A DNA stretch of 64,000 nt. Origin: Thermosynechococcus vestitus BP-1. Its GTDB lineage: Bacteria; Cyanobacteriota; Cyanobacteriia; Thermosynechococcales; Thermosynechococcaceae. Numbering within the stretch: the first letter of the stretch is position 1; the number at the start of each line of letters is the position of its first letter. A program made the translations under genes and the position numbers. Where the stretch lies: assembly GCF_000011345.1 (NCBI RefSeq), contig NC_004113.1:744001-808000 (forward strand), read 5' to 3'. This document shows, piece after piece, positions 9,328-21,291 of this stretch. The notes under the pieces were generated by a model. The model did no database searches. It was not told the origin of the DNA and was given only the letters and a program-made list of their open reading frames with translations.

Positions 9328-10989
9328 ATGCAGGATAGATTCATATTCTCTATTTCTACATTTCCGTACAAAAACTATATTGAACAGTTATTAGCACAAG
9401 AAGATGTTGGCGAATTTCCCCAGGTTGTGGGCGAAAATTCAGCCAGTTTCACCTTGGGTCTCAATAATTTGGGTGCACTTTTAGTGCAGGTGGTGATTGC
9501 AGTTGCGTTGTTGTTCGTTGGCTGGATTGTTGCAACTGTTTTAGCAAGGGTCACACAATCAATTTTGAAACGGGTGCGCCTCGATGAATGGTTGACCCAG
9601 TTTTTGGGGGGGAATGAATCACTACAAGGCCTATCACCAACAGCAATTTTGTCAGGAGCTGTTTTTTGGATTATCTTTCTGCTGGGAGTGGTGGCCTTCT
9701 TGGATGCCCTGCGACTCACAACCGTTTCCCAGCCCCTCAATGCTTTTCTGAATCAAATTTTTAGTTTCCTGCCAAAACTAGGGGTAGCTATTCTGCTTTT
9801 GGATCTGGCTTGGGTCGTAGCAACGATATCAAAAATGCTCGTGACTCAGTCTGCCCGCTCTCTCAATTTGGATCGCTCACTACCGCTGGAATCTCGCGAA
9901 GAGGGCGCTCCCACAATGTCTGTGGCTGAGATGTTGGGAAATACCCTCTACTGGTTTGTGTTCCTCTTCTTCCTGCCCTTGATTTTAGGGGTGCTGAATC
10001 TAGAGGGCTCCCTGCAGCCGGTGCAAAATCTCTTGAACGATATTCTAGGGACATTGCCCTTTATCTTTAAGGCAGTGATCATTGCTGTTGTTGGCTGGTT
10101 TGTTGCGCGAATTATCCGCAGTTTGGTTATTAACTTGATGACAGCCATGGGAATTCAGCGCATTGGTCAGCGTTTGGGTCTAGGACAAGCCAGTCTGGGT
10201 GAATCCTTAGCAACGGTTATTGGTACAATCGTCTATGTCCTCATTTTGATCCCGACGGCGATCGCCAGCCTTGAGGCTCTGCAAATTCAAGCAATTACGG
10301 CACCGGCAACGGCGATGCTTAATGAGGTGCTGACGGCATTGCCAAGAATTTTTACAGCCGCAGTTATTCTCATCTTGGCCTATGTCATCGGTCGCTTTGT
10401 GGCGGAGGCGGTGCAGAATTTCCTGCAAACCATTGGGTTTGATCAACTGTTGGTCTGGTTGGGTATCGAACCATCCCCTGCAACGGCTACAGAACCTCAA
10501 GGCAGTTCCCTTGGGGAGCGTCCTCCTCATTGGCGCCAACCCTCTGAAGTGGTTGGCATTGTTACTTTAGTGGGGGTGATTCTCTTTGGGGCGATCGCTG
10601 CCGTGGAGGTGCTCGATATCCCTGCCCTGAGCGCCTTTGTGAGTGCCCTTGTGGTCATTCTCGGTCGGGTACTGGTGGGTATCCTCATCTTGGCAGTGGG
10701 TCTATACTTTGCCAATTTGACGTTTCGGATTCTTGCCGGTTCGGGAACCTCCCAAGCCCGTTTTCTCGCTCAAGCGGCTCGGATTGCCATCATGACCTTT
10801 GTGGGCGCCATGGCCCTCCAACACATGGGCGTTGCCACCAGTATTGTTAACCTTGCCTTTGGCCTTCTCTTTGGCTCAATTGCAGTGGCGATCGCCCTAG
10901 CCTTTGGATTGGGATGTCGCGGGATTGCCGCAGCTCAAGTGGAAGAGTGGATTGCCTTGCTCAAGGGTAGGAATTCAACTCCAGAGTGA
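9328..10989 (+). CDS. Mechanosensitive-channel-like membrane protein with repeated TM-helix modules
   Basis: The start chosen is the ATG at 9328, preceded by a GGAGAAAGTAGTA ribosome-binding site; it gives MQDRFIFSISTFPYKNYIEQ and 553 residues. Four or five similar units recur. Each has a hydrophobic helix of the type ILLLVGWIVAxxxxRVxxxxLxxxGLD, followed by a short amphipathic segment and another helix. This is the conserved TM-helix repeat (Pfam TM_helix, PF05552) found in cyanobacterial relatives of MscS. A C-terminal stretch with GLLFGSIAVAIALAFGLGCR resembles the pore-lining helix of MscS. The cytosolic beta domain of classical MscS is absent or very short, so channel activity is inferred only. 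The gene stands alone between terminators. Confidence 0.8.
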   Translation: MQDRFIFSISTFPYKNYIEQLLAQEDVGEFPQVVGENSASFTLGLNNLGALLVQVVIAVALLFVGWIVATVLARVTQSILKRVRLDEWLTQFLGGNESLQGLSPTAILSGAVFWIIFLLGVVAFLDALRLTTVSQPLNAFLNQIFSFLPKLGVAILLLDLAWVVATISKMLVTQSARSLNLDRSLPLESREEGAPTMSVAEMLGNTLYWFVFLFFLPLILGVLNLEGSLQPVQNLLNDILGTLPFIFKAVIIAVVGWFVARIIRSLVINLMTAMGIQRIGQRLGLGQASLGESLATVIGTIVYVLILIPTAIASLEALQIQAITAPATAMLNEVLTALPRIFTAAVILILAYVIGRFVAEAVQNFLQTIGFDQLLVWLGIEPSPATATEPQGSSLGERPPHWRQPSEVVGIVTLVGVILFGAIAAVEVLDIPALSAFVSALVVILGRVLVGILILAVGLYFANLTFRILAGSGTSQARFLAQAARIAIMTFVGAMALQHMGVATSIVNLAFGLLFGSIAVAIALAFGLGCRGIAAAQVEEWIALLKGRNSTPE

Positions 10990-11040
10990 GCCATTCTCCT
11001 CGCGGGCTTCCCTGAAGTTAGGTTGAGGTGCCCTAGTCGA

Positions 11041-11071
11041 TAAAAAATCCCCCAGGGTAACTGGGGGAGCA
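11041..11071 (-). terminator. Intrinsic terminator of ftsH
   Basis: Read on the minus strand this is a CTCCCCCAG arm, a short loop, a CTGGGGGA arm and a T run. It lies about 22 bp after the ftsH stop codon. Confidence 0.85.
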
Positions 11072-11092
11072 GGGATAGAGCTCATGTTTGCC

Positions 11093-12988
11093 CTACAGTT
11101 GGGGCACAAATCGCTCTTTATCGGGAACTACGGTGTACTCAGCAACAATCTGACGGAACTCTTCACCATCAATCGTTTCTTTTTCCACCAATAGATCCAC
11201 CAAACGGTCAATGACGACGCGGTTTTCGCGAATGATCTTAATGGCCAGTTCGTAGCTGTGCTGCACCAGTTCCCGCACTTGGGCATCAATGCGAGCGGCA
11301 ATTTCCTCGGAGTATTCAGTTCGAGACACCAAATCCCGCCCTAAGAACACTTCGCCATTTTGGGTTTCTAAAGACAGTGGCCCAAGGTCGGACATCCCAA
11401 AGCGGGTCACCATTTGCCGTGCCATTGCCGTCACCTGTTGCAGATCATTGCCTGCGCCAGTGGTGACTTCAGCATCGCCAAAGACAACGTATTCAGCTGC
11501 CCGACCGCCAAGAGCACCGGCCATCCGCGCCATGAGTTGCGATCGCGAGATCAGCCCTGAATCCTCTGAGGGCATGAACCAAGTAAGACCACGGGCTTGA
11601 CCACGGGGCACCAAGGTTACTTTTTGCACCGGATCGTGATCCTTGAGCAGTGTACCGACAATAGCATGGCCCACTTCATGGTAGGCAATAAGGCGTTTGC
11701 TCTTGCCATCAATCAGGGGTGTGCCCTCCATACCAGCAACCACCCGATCCACGGCATCGTCAATTTCCAGCATCGTGATCGCCGGCTTGCGACGACGGGC
11801 CGTGAGAATTGCTGCTTCATTGAGGAGGTTGGCCAAATCCGCCCCGGTAAAACCGGGAGTACGGCGAGCAATGGCTTCTAAGGACACTTCGGGCGCCAGT
11901 TTTTTGTTGCGGGCGTGCACCTTGAGAATTGCCAAACGTCCCTTAATATCAGGGGCATCGACAATGACTTGACGGTCAAAGCGACCGGGACGCAACAGTG
12001 CTGCATCAAGAACATCGGGACGGTTTGTTGCAGCAATAACAATGATGCCTGTGTTCCCCTCAAAGCCATCCATTTCTGTGAGGAGTTGGTTGAGGGTTTG
12101 CTCCCGCTCATCGTTGCCACCGCCAATCCCGGCACCCCGCTGGCGACCCACGGCATCAATTTCATCGATAAAGATCAAGCAGGGGGCATTTTCTTTCGCT
12201 TTGCGGAAGAGATCGCGGACGCGGGAAGCGCCGACGCCAACAAACATCTCGACAAATTCTGAACCCGAGATGGAAAAGAAGGGGACGCCTGCCTCACCCG
12301 CGATCGCCTTGGCGAGCATCGTTTTGCCAGTGCCCGGAGGGCCCACCAGCAGAACCCCCTTGGGAATGCGAGCACCGACTGCTGTAAATTTCTCCGGCTT
12401 CTTCAGGAAGGTGACCACCTCTTGCAGTTCTTCCTTGGCTTCATCGACACCAGCGACATCGTCAAACATCACGCCGGTTTTGGCCTCCATTTGGAAGCGG
12501 GCACGAGATTTGCCGAAGTTGATCGCTTGGCCCGGTCCCCCTGGTACATTGCTGGAGCGGCGGAAGAGGAAAAAGAGTCCCCCCAAAAGCAAGATGGGAA
12601 AGAGTAAATTACCCAAGAGACCCCACAGGGCACCATCATTGCGAGCCGGATGCACATCAATTTCTACGTGCTGCTCGCGCAGTTTACTAATGACTTCCGG
12701 CGCTGTCCCCGGCATATCTACCCGTACCCGCAGGGGGCGACCGTTAATCAATTCTGGATCAGAGACATCCACAATGGCGGTGCGACCATTATCGAAAATG
12801 TCGACTTTACTAATGCGGCCCGCATCCAAATAGCTGAGGAATCGCCCATAGCTCATGCGCGTACTGGCGGTATTCAGGGGAGGCTGGCTTTGATTGAGCA
12901 TAAAGTTGCTCACCCCCTGCCACAGGAGAATCCCAATGAGCAGTAGGGGGATTGACCAAAGGAGAACAGTTTTCCAAGAGACTTTCAT
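11093..12988 (-). CDS. ftsH: ATP-dependent zinc metalloprotease FtsH (FtsH2-like)
   Basis: FtsH is a membrane-bound AAA protease. The cyanobacterial FtsH2 type works with FtsH3 to remove photodamaged D1 protein from photosystem II. The 631 residues show two transmembrane helices (about 8-25 and 122-142) around a small periplasmic or lumenal domain. They also show Walker A GPPGTGKT at 216-223, Walker B LIFIDE at 271-276, the second region of homology around ATNRPDVLD, and the zinc site HEVGH at 437-441. The N-terminal helix and the C-terminal sequence ending in FVPQL closely resemble Synechocystis Slr0228 (FtsH2) as I recall it. The gene starts 61 bp after recG on the same strand and ends at a clear terminator. 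Confidence 0.95.
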   Translation of the reverse strand: MKVSWKTVLLWSIPLLLIGILLWQGVSNFMLNQSQPPLNTASTRMSYGRFLSYLDAGRISKVDIFDNGRTAIVDVSDPELINGRPLRVRVDMPGTAPEVISKLREQHVEIDVHPARNDGALWGLLGNLLFPILLLGGLFFLFRRSSNVPGGPGQAINFGKSRARFQMEAKTGVMFDDVAGVDEAKEELQEVVTFLKKPEKFTAVGARIPKGVLLVGPPGTGKTMLAKAIAGEAGVPFFSISGSEFVEMFVGVGASRVRDLFRKAKENAPCLIFIDEIDAVGRQRGAGIGGGNDEREQTLNQLLTEMDGFEGNTGIIVIAATNRPDVLDAALLRPGRFDRQVIVDAPDIKGRLAILKVHARNKKLAPEVSLEAIARRTPGFTGADLANLLNEAAILTARRRKPAITMLEIDDAVDRVVAGMEGTPLIDGKSKRLIAYHEVGHAIVGTLLKDHDPVQKVTLVPRGQARGLTWFMPSEDSGLISRSQLMARMAGALGGRAAEYVVFGDAEVTTGAGNDLQQVTAMARQMVTRFGMSDLGPLSLETQNGEVFLGRDLVSRTEYSEEIAARIDAQVRELVQHSYELAIKIIRENRVVIDRLVDLLVEKETIDGEEFRQIVAEYTVVPDKERFVPQL

Positions 12989-13049
12989 TGGCGGCGCTTT
13001 TTATCAGGTTCTTAACTAAATTTAACATATTCCTCCTGAAGGCGGGAGT

Positions 13050-15464
13050 TTAGTTCATCATCGTCTCGAGGAGGCGATCGCGCCGTTGCTGGAGCACTGC
13101 TTGCAGCAGAGGATAGTTCCGTAACTCAGGATCCTGTGCGATCAGTTCACTCGCCGCCGATCGTGCCGCTTCTAGGCAATCTTGATCCTCAACAAGGCTA
13201 GCCAGAGCAAAGTCTGGTAATCCCGATTGCCGTGTCCCCAACACCTCCCCTGGACCCCGCAGCCGCAGATCCATCTCCGCAATAAAAAATCCATCCTGAG
13301 ACTGAGCCAGCACATTCAGCCGTTGCTTGGCAGCATCATTGCGAGCACTATTGAGCAGCAGAAGACAATAGGACTGTTGGGCACCCCGCCCCACCCGTCC
13401 CCGCAGTTGATGGAGTTGCGATAGGCCAAAGCGTTCAGCATGTTCAATGAGCATCACCGTAGCATTGGGGACATCTACTCCCACCTCCACCACCGTGGTA
13501 GCCACAAGAATATCCAATTCCCCCTGGGCAAAGGCTTGAATCGTTGCATCCTTCTCACTAGATGCCATGCGACCGTGGAGGAGTCCCACCCGAAAATTGG
13601 GAAAAATCTCCGTTTGTAATCGCTGGTGCTCGGCAATGGCCGATTTCAAATCCAGTTTTTCCGATTCCTCAACCAAAGGCAGGATAATGTAGGCCTGACG
13701 CCCTTGGGCAACTTCACGGCGGATTAAATCGTAGGCACAGCAGCGATCGCCCCGTCCCAGGATGGTTGTTTGAATCGGCCGCCGACCGGGGGGCAACTCA
13801 TCAATTTGACTAACCTCTAAATCTCCATGGAGAGTCAAAGCAAGAGTGCGGGGAATCGGTGTTGCCGTCATGGTCAGCACATGGGGCAGGACTCCCTTGG
13901 CCTGTAGCTTCGCCCGTTGCGCTACCCCAAAGCGGTGCTGTTCATCAATCACCACTAGACCGAGCCGCTGAAACCTCACCCCCTCTTGGATCAGAGCATG
14001 GGTCCCCACCAGCACCGGCAATTCCCCCGTTGCCAATTGATCGAGAATCTGGCGTCGCTTGGCCGTGCGTACAGACCCCGTGAGCAGTTCCACCGGCACA
14101 TGGAGGGGGGTGAGCCACTCAAAGAGCTTGCGATAGTGCTGTTCTGCCAGAACCTCCGTGGGCGCCATCAGTGCCCCTTGGTAGCCGGACTGCACTGCCG
14201 CCAATAGGGCAATCACGGCCACAACGGTTTTCCCTGACCCCACATCCCCTTGGAGAAGACGATTCATGGGAATCGGCCGCTCTAAATCCGCCAAAATTTC
14301 CGCCACCACCCGCTGCTGTGCCCCTGTGAGCTGAAAGGGCAACCGTTGGTAAAACTGTTCAATGAGTTCCCCTTGGGGCTTGAGGGGGACACTGACCTGC
14401 TGTTGCTGCTGTCGCCGCCGTTGGAGTAACCCCAATTGCAGATAAAAGAATTCATCAAAAATCAGCCGCCGCCGTGCCAGACTCAGTTGAGTTTGATCTG
14501 GCGGAAAGTGAATGTAACGCAGCGCCGTGTCTAGGGGAATGAGTTGGTGATGCTGGCATAGCGCCTGCGGCAGCGGATCAGGATAGCCCTGCACCAAGGG
14601 TAGAACGCGAGCGACCGCACGGCGAATCACATCGGGAGATACCCCCTCCGTCAGGGGATAGATGGGCACAATCCGGCCAATGGTGAGGGAGTCTATTTCT
14701 GCCCCAGGATGCTCCAGCACTTCCAACTCTGGCTCCTCAAGGGTGAGGCCGTACTTCGTCTGCTTCACGAGGCCAGAGGCGGCCACAAGGGTCTGGGGGG
14801 CATAGAGGCGCTTTTGCTGTTCTTGCCATCCCCGTTGGGCATAGCGGGCACCGGCATAGAAACGAGTCAGGCGAATTTGGCCGGTGCGATCTTGAAGAAT
14901 AATTTCTAGGATGGTTAGCTTGGCATTGCGGGGACTGGTAAAACACTTGCAGCGGCGGACTTGACCCACAAGGGTGACGGTCTCCCCAGCTTGGAGTTGC
15001 CGAATCGGGACTTGGCGGGCATAGTCAATGTGATCGCGAGGAAAGTAATAAATGAGATCCGCAACCGTATAAAGTCCGAGTTTTGCCAATTGGGCCGCAG
15101 TGCGATCGCCGACGACGCAGCGGAGCTGTTCGCCAATCCCATGCAGGGTTTTGAGCCCTTGATCGAGGGGACGGGGTCTTGGGGCTGAACGGGTCAGTTG
15201 TTGGTGGACATCGTGGAGCAGTTGGCGGGTTGTGACCACGAGGTGTTGGCGTTGGCTAGGGGACAGATCGTCGTAGCGGGCGTAGGCGGCCGCTGTTTCC
15301 TGCCAGCGATCGCGCACCTGAGGAGGCAGTTGTTGCAGAGGTGCTTGGGTTAACGCTTGGTGTAAATACTCATTGAACCGATAGGTATTGCCCTGAAGGT
15401 TACAAAAACCCCGCTCCGTTTCAATGGCAAGGGCGCGTTGTAGGCGTGGCCAGTCAAGGGACAC
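13050..15464 (-). CDS. recG: ATP-dependent DNA helicase RecG
   Basis: RecG remodels stalled replication forks and Holliday junctions. From a GTG at 15464 with a strong GGAGG just upstream, the protein has 804 residues, slightly longer than E. coli RecG, as is usual in cyanobacteria. The extra N-terminal part (about 1-120) comes before the wedge/OB-fold domain. Helicase motifs are clear: [11 protein letters not shown] (Walker A), VIDEQHRFG (a DEQH box), [11 protein letters not shown], and [11 protein letters not shown] and QLRGRVGRG in the second motor domain. The C-terminal segment with [18 protein letters not shown] is diagnostic of RecG. The gene starts 15 bp after an upstream hypothetical gene. 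Confidence 0.97.
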   Translation of the reverse strand: MSLDWPRLQRALAIETERGFCNLQGNTYRFNEYLHQALTQAPLQQLPPQVRDRWQETAAAYARYDDLSPSQRQHLVVTTRQLLHDVHQQLTRSAPRPRPLDQGLKTLHGIGEQLRCVVGDRTAAQLAKLGLYTVADLIYYFPRDHIDYARQVPIRQLQAGETVTLVGQVRRCKCFTSPRNAKLTILEIILQDRTGQIRLTRFYAGARYAQRGWQEQQKRLYAPQTLVAASGLVKQTKYGLTLEEPELEVLEHPGAEIDSLTIGRIVPIYPLTEGVSPDVIRRAVARVLPLVQGYPDPLPQALCQHHQLIPLDTALRYIHFPPDQTQLSLARRRLIFDEFFYLQLGLLQRRRQQQQQVSVPLKPQGELIEQFYQRLPFQLTGAQQRVVAEILADLERPIPMNRLLQGDVGSGKTVVAVIALLAAVQSGYQGALMAPTEVLAEQHYRKLFEWLTPLHVPVELLTGSVRTAKRRQILDQLATGELPVLVGTHALIQEGVRFQRLGLVVIDEQHRFGVAQRAKLQAKGVLPHVLTMTATPIPRTLALTLHGDLEVSQIDELPPGRRPIQTTILGRGDRCCAYDLIRREVAQGRQAYIILPLVEESEKLDLKSAIAEHQRLQTEIFPNFRVGLLHGRMASSEKDATIQAFAQGELDILVATTVVEVGVDVPNATVMLIEHAERFGLSQLHQLRGRVGRGAQQSYCLLLLNSARNDAAKQRLNVLAQSQDGFFIAEMDLRLRGPGEVLGTRQSGLPDFALASLVEDQDCLEAARSAASELIAQDPELRNYPLLQAVLQQRRDRLLETMMN

Positions 15465-15479
15465 AGGCGGCCTCCTTAC

Positions 15480-16334
15480 CTAAGGTTCACCATCCATTGC
15501 TTCGGGAACACTCGCGGTCCCATTTGCAGCGTCATTGGCTTTCCACGTTTGCCACCATGCTCGACTGGCCTTGAGAACCAAATATTGCCGCTGCTTTTTA
15601 TGGAGTTGCTTTTGCAACGTGGCCAGCCGCGCTTCCAGTTGGCGAATTTGACTGCGTTGATTGGCGAGGGGGGGGTGCTGAAACTCCAGTTCCTCAAGTT
15701 TCAAGTAAATGGCTGCCATGGGGTGGTGGCTGGCGGATTCCCTTGGGGACTCACTCGCATCTTGCTCCTGTTGGCCTTCCTCTTGCAGTTTCTGCTCATC
15801 TAACATCATGGTCAACAGGTGGGGAATCCGCCCTAGGGGACGATTTTCCGCCTGACTGGCAATCTCTAAAATTACCGCAATTGGGGCAGGCGGTAAGATA
15901 GCCGCCCGTTGCAGCAGATGGTTAATCTTGAGGGAACTTTGATAAAGGACTTGGCTCAATTGCTGCGGTAGGGAGAGGGATTCCTGTGCCTTCGTTGACT
16001 CTGCGTCTTCTTCCCCATTCCCCGCCTCTTGGGCTGGAGTTCGCTCGTCTTGGCGGCGCGGCTGTAGGCCGAGGATAGTATTTTCCAGGGCGATCGCCAG
16101 TTCAACAATCTGACGCTGCAGTTCCTGCTGCTCTGGAGCCTCAAGGGTCAAAAATTGCTCTGGAAAGACTTGGGTACACACCTGATAACTAACGGTGATC
16201 AACTGCTGACGGGCAATGGGGGCAAGCATCTCCAAGTAAACATCATAAAGCTGACGCATTTCCGCCAATGCGGTCAATAGCATCCCCTGCAACCCTAAAA
16301 TTTCCTGCTCAACGGCTTCCAAGTTACCCGACAT
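15480..16334 (-). CDS. Conserved cyanobacterial coiled-coil protein upstream of recG
   Basis: I do not recognise a named family for this protein of 284 residues. It is acidic and glutamine-rich, with no signal peptide or membrane helix. The N-terminal half looks helical (AVEQEILGLQGMLLTALAEM), the middle holds a low-complexity linker rich in Glu and Gln (about 100-125 and 185-200), and the C-terminus has a likely coiled coil (IRQLEARLATLQKQLHKKQ). It ends just before the recG ribosome-binding site, so the two are probably co-transcribed; that suggests, without proving, a role linked to DNA repair. The next gene upstream, uppP, points the other way. Confidence 0.65.
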   Translation of the reverse strand: MSGNLEAVEQEILGLQGMLLTALAEMRQLYDVYLEMLAPIARQQLITVSYQVCTQVFPEQFLTLEAPEQQELQRQIVELAIALENTILGLQPRRQDERTPAQEAGNGEEDAESTKAQESLSLPQQLSQVLYQSSLKINHLLQRAAILPPAPIAVILEIASQAENRPLGRIPHLLTMMLDEQKLQEEGQQEQDASESPRESASHHPMAAIYLKLEELEFQHPPLANQRSQIRQLEARLATLQKQLHKKQRQYLVLKASRAWWQTWKANDAANGTASVPEAMDGEP

Positions 16335-16479
16335 ACAGGCCTAAACTGGCAAAACGGCAAAACAGTGCTGCTGCGTTTAACGAAGACTGTTTCTACAATC
16401 TATTACAAAATCTTGGCGAGGATAGCTTGTTGACCGACTCATGGCAAGATCATGGGGTTGCAAAGGTTGAGACACAAAC

Positions 16480-17301
16480 GTGGATATTATTCTCTGGCTA
16501 CAAGCAGTCATCCTCGGTTTGGTGCAAGGCATGACAGAGTTTTTACCCATTAGCAGTACCGCTCACCTGATTCTCTTTAGTGACCTGTTGGGCTGGAAAA
16601 GCATCTGGCATAAAACGGCCCTAGATGCAATGCAGTTTGGTAGTGTAATTGCGGTTTTGGGATACTTTTGGCAGGATATTCACCAAATTGTCCAAGGGTC
16701 TTGGCAGGCATGGCAGCGGCGGGATTGGCAGCGGGAAGAGTGGAAGCTATTGCTTGGTATTACGGTAGGTACGATTCCCGCATTAGCCGCAGGACTCCTT
16801 CTAAAATTGGCCAAAGTAGAGTTGGATCGGCCTCAGATCATTGCCACGATGGCGATCGCCATGGCGATTCTTTTGGGACTGGCAGAACAATGGGGTTCCC
16901 GTAAACGCACCTATCAAGACATTGGCATTTTAGATGGCTTTCTAGTGGGGTGTGGCCAGATGATTGCCCTGCTGCCGGGAGCTTCACGTTCAGGCTCCAC
17001 CCTAGCCGCAGCTCTAGCTTTGGGACTAGAGCGGCCAACAGCGGCGCGCTTTTCCTTTCTGTTGGGCATTCCTACCCTGACGATCGCCACCCTTGTCCAA
17101 GCTAAAGATGTCTTTGATGAGGGGACGCTGTTGATTCCCCTTGTGATAGCGACACTCTCAAGTATGGTTTTTTCCTATCTGGCGATCGCTTGGCTATTGC
17201 AATTTCTCCAACGCCATTCCACTTGGGTCTTTATCTGGTACCGCATTGGCTTGGGCAGTGCATTGTGGGGGGCGATCGCCCTCGGTAGTCTGCAAAGCTA
17301 A
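16480..17301 (+). CDS. uppP: Undecaprenyl-diphosphatase UppP (BacA family)
   Basis: UppP removes a phosphate from undecaprenyl pyrophosphate, recycling the lipid carrier for peptidoglycan and other envelope polymers. The 273 residues, from a GTG at 16480, form a multi-helix membrane protein of the usual length. Both family signatures are present: GMTEFLPISSTAHL near residue 20, with the catalytic glutamate, and LPGASRSGSTLAAALALG near residue 165, with the essential Ser and Arg. The gene is divergent from the recG operon and lies about 210 bp before sigF. Confidence 0.97.
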   Translation: MDIILWLQAVILGLVQGMTEFLPISSTAHLILFSDLLGWKSIWHKTALDAMQFGSVIAVLGYFWQDIHQIVQGSWQAWQRRDWQREEWKLLLGITVGTIPALAAGLLLKLAKVELDRPQIIATMAIAMAILLGLAEQWGSRKRTYQDIGILDGFLVGCGQMIALLPGASRSGSTLAAALALGLERPTAARFSFLLGIPTLTIATLVQAKDVFDEGTLLIPLVIATLSSMVFSYLAIAWLLQFLQRHSTWVFIWYRIGLGSALWGAIALGSLQS

Positions 17302-17339
17302 GGGACAAGTTTAGCAAATTAGCAAAATTTAACCTTATC

Positions 17340-17355
17340 TGTGGTCAAGATCACA
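17340..17355. promoter_or_regulatory. CRP-like (SyCRP1-type) binding site upstream of sigF
   Basis: The 16 bases TGTGGTCAAGATCACA match the CRP/SyCRP1 consensus TGTGA-N6-TCACA with one mismatch (G for A at position 5). The symmetry extends one base on each side (CTGTG...CACAG). It lies 174 bp before the sigF ATG and 39 bp after the uppP stop. Given the spacing, a factor bound here would more likely act on sigF than on uppP. Assignment to a cAMP receptor is inferred from sequence only. Confidence 0.55.
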
Positions 17356-17513
17356 GGGAAATGAGGGATATCTGAGCATACTAGGTGTGGGATAGTGAAA
17401 GTAGGGAAGCTGCCCAGGGGGCGATCCCTATCCAAGTCAGTCCAGCCAGTCAGATGCACCTGCCTCTGCTGATTTTGTTTTGGCCACAGTAGGGAAACCC
17501 AAGGGTCTATTCT

Positions 17514-18299
17514 ATGTCCAGCACGACAGCCAATACTGACCTAAAGCATTCCACCCTTTCGCTGTTGCAGGCATACCGAGACAACCCTGCCCCCGAATTG
17601 CGGAATCGCCTTGTTGAGTTGAACATAGGATTGGTACGCAAGGAAGCCCATCGCTGGGTACAGTGCACCCAAGAAAGCTTTGACGACCTCATGCAAGTGG
17701 GCACTCTGGGTCTGATTCGCGCCATTGAACGCTTTGACCCAACTAAGGGAGTGGCCTTTAGTTCCTTCGCGATTCCCTATATTCGGGGTGAGATTCAACA
17801 CTACCTGCGGGACAAGAGTCCCCAAATTCGCCTCCCCCGACGTTGGCAAACATTGCAAAGCCAAGGAAAGCGAGTCATTCAGGAATTACGCCAACAACTG
17901 GAGCGCCCCCCCACCGATAGCGAAATTGCCCAAGCCCTCGATGTCCCCCTTGAGGAATGGCAAGCGGCAAAATTTGCCAGCTACCACACCACCCCTGTCA
18001 GCCTTGATGCTCCCACCTTTGAGGGGGAGGAAGAGTCCGTTGCCCTCGGTGACATCCTGCCCGATCAACGGTACCAAAGTTTTCAACTGGCCGAGGAAGA
18101 CCGTATTCGTTTGCAGCAGTGTCTGCGCAAATTGGAAGCTCGCACCTGTCAAATTCTGGAATTTGTCTTTTTGCGTGATTTGAGTCAAAAAGAAACCGCT
18201 GAACTTTTGGGCCTCAGTGCCGTCACGGTCTCTCGGCAGATTAAAAAAGGCCTCCAAGCCCTACAGCAGATGATGCGTCACGACGACGCTGAATCCTGA
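17514..18299 (+). CDS. sigF: Group 3 RNA polymerase sigma factor SigF
   Basis: This sigma factor of 261 residues has region 2 (DLMQVGTLGLIRAIERFDPT and SSFAIPYIRGEIQHYLRD), region 3 (around TDSEIAQALDVPLEEW) and region 4 (LSQKETAELLGLSAVTVSRQ, the -35 binding helix-turn-helix). It lacks the long region 1 of group 1 sigmas and the usual group 2 features, so group 3 fits. In Synechocystis, SigF controls type IV pilus genes and phototactic motility; the same role is inferred here. A CRP-like palindrome lies in its upstream region. ldpA begins about 20 bp downstream. Confidence 0.92.
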   Translation: MSSTTANTDLKHSTLSLLQAYRDNPAPELRNRLVELNIGLVRKEAHRWVQCTQESFDDLMQVGTLGLIRAIERFDPTKGVAFSSFAIPYIRGEIQHYLRDKSPQIRLPRRWQTLQSQGKRVIQELRQQLERPPTDSEIAQALDVPLEEWQAAKFASYHTTPVSLDAPTFEGEEESVALGDILPDQRYQSFQLAEEDRIRLQQCLRKLEARTCQILEFVFLRDLSQKETAELLGLSAVTVSRQIKKGLQALQQMMRHDDAES

Positions 18300-18318
18300 A
18301 AATGCATAAAATATATCC

Positions 18319-19339
18319 ATGGCTGATTTTGCTGCCCCCCTAGCGGCTTTAGCGGCACATCGTTGGTTCAAACTCATTAACGGTGCCAGTTTCCAAGATG
18401 TTGCCCAAATTTATAACCTGACGTTGGCCTATGCCCTTGCAGGGGCTGATTGTATCGATGTGGCCGCCGACCCTGCGGTGATTTACGCAGCCAACGAGGC
18501 CCTGACCGTTGCCGCCAGCCTTGGTGCCACTCGCCCCCTACTGATGGTGAGCATTAACGATGGGGCGGACCCCCATTTTCGGAAGGCCAGATTTGATCCA
18601 AGTCGCTGTCCGCCAGGGTGCGATCGCCCCTGTGAACGCATTTGTCCTGCGGAGGCGATTCGTTTTCATGAACAGGTGCAAGGGGTGGTGCGCGATCGCT
18701 GTTATGGCTGTGGCCGCTGTTTACCCCTGTGTCCCTGGGGGTTGATTAGCACCGATGAGCAACCCGCAGTATTTGAAGACATCACGCCCCTGATTAGGGC
18801 TGGCACAATCCAAGCCCTCGAAATCCACACCCAACCCCAACGTTACCGTGCCTTTGAGGAGCTTTGGCAGCGAGTGCACCCTTGGGTACCCTATTTGCAA
18901 GTGCTGGCCATCAGTTGTCCCCAAGGGGAGAGGATAATTGACTATTTGCGTTGGATCAATAGGCAGATTCAACCTTTGGCCTGTGCTCTCATTTGGCAGG
19001 CAGATGGCCGTCCCATGAGTGGCGATATTGGCGATGGCACAACGCGAGCCACCATTCAATTTGGTCAGGCGATTTTGGGGGCAAACTTACCCGGATTTGT
19101 GCAGTTGGCGGGCGGCACAAATGGTCATACGGTTGCTAAACTCAGGGCAATGGGACTATTAGCCCCAGGGGGAATTGCTGGTGTTGCCTATGGTAGTTAT
19201 GCCCGCAAACGCCTTGCCCCTTTCCACGCGATCGCCGACCAACCCTGGCAAACTGTTCCTGCTGTCCTTGCAGCGGCTGTCGCTGAAGCAGCCAGCCTTG
19301 TTTCTCCGTTGAAATCTGTCCCGTCACTCTCTGTGCCCT

Positions 19340-19347
<8 letters not shown>
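18319..19347 (+). CDS. ldpA: LdpA, iron-sulfur light-dependent period circadian protein
   Basis: LdpA was found in Synechococcus elongatus as a factor that adjusts circadian period to light by sensing cellular redox state through iron-sulfur clusters. This protein has 342 residues and two clear 4Fe-4S motifs: cysteines 97, 101, 105 and 109 (in CPPGCDRPCERICP) and 128, 131, 134 and 138 (in CYGCGRCLPLCP). The N-terminal AHRWFKLINGASFQDV is typical of the family. Its stop overlaps the start of the next gene by 8 bp, implying translational coupling. No kai genes lie in the window. Confidence 0.93.
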
Positions 19348-21043
<1,696 letters not shown>

Positions 21044-21071
21044 TTAGGTGGGGGAAGTAACTCACTCCTGC

Positions 21072-21100
21072 AAAAAGACCCCTAGGGGGTCAGCATTTTT
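21072..21100 (+). terminator. Likely terminator after the R3H ATPase gene
   Basis: A perfect six-base stem (GACCCC and GGGGTC) with a three-base loop is followed by AGCATTTTT about 28 bp past the stop codon. The T run starts three bases after the stem, so strength is uncertain. Confidence 0.6.
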
Positions 21101-21291
21101 CAAGGATGGGCAATCGGCTCCGCCGCATGTCAAGCAAGGGAATTCTCTTCTTAGGGTGTGGGAGCGATCGCCCCCTAGGGTATGATTGTAGGGTTAAACT
21201 CTGTGAATCGCAGGCAACACCTGAGTGCAATAGGGCTTGCTGAGCGACTCCTGCAGAGCGATGGAAAACGATTGGAATTACACATTTTAGG

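Noticed and set aside
12042-12833. Plus-strand frame of 263 codons opposite ftsH
   Set aside because: It is very rich in Ser, Pro and Arg, as expected for the antisense of a GC-rich gene, and lies wholly within ftsH.
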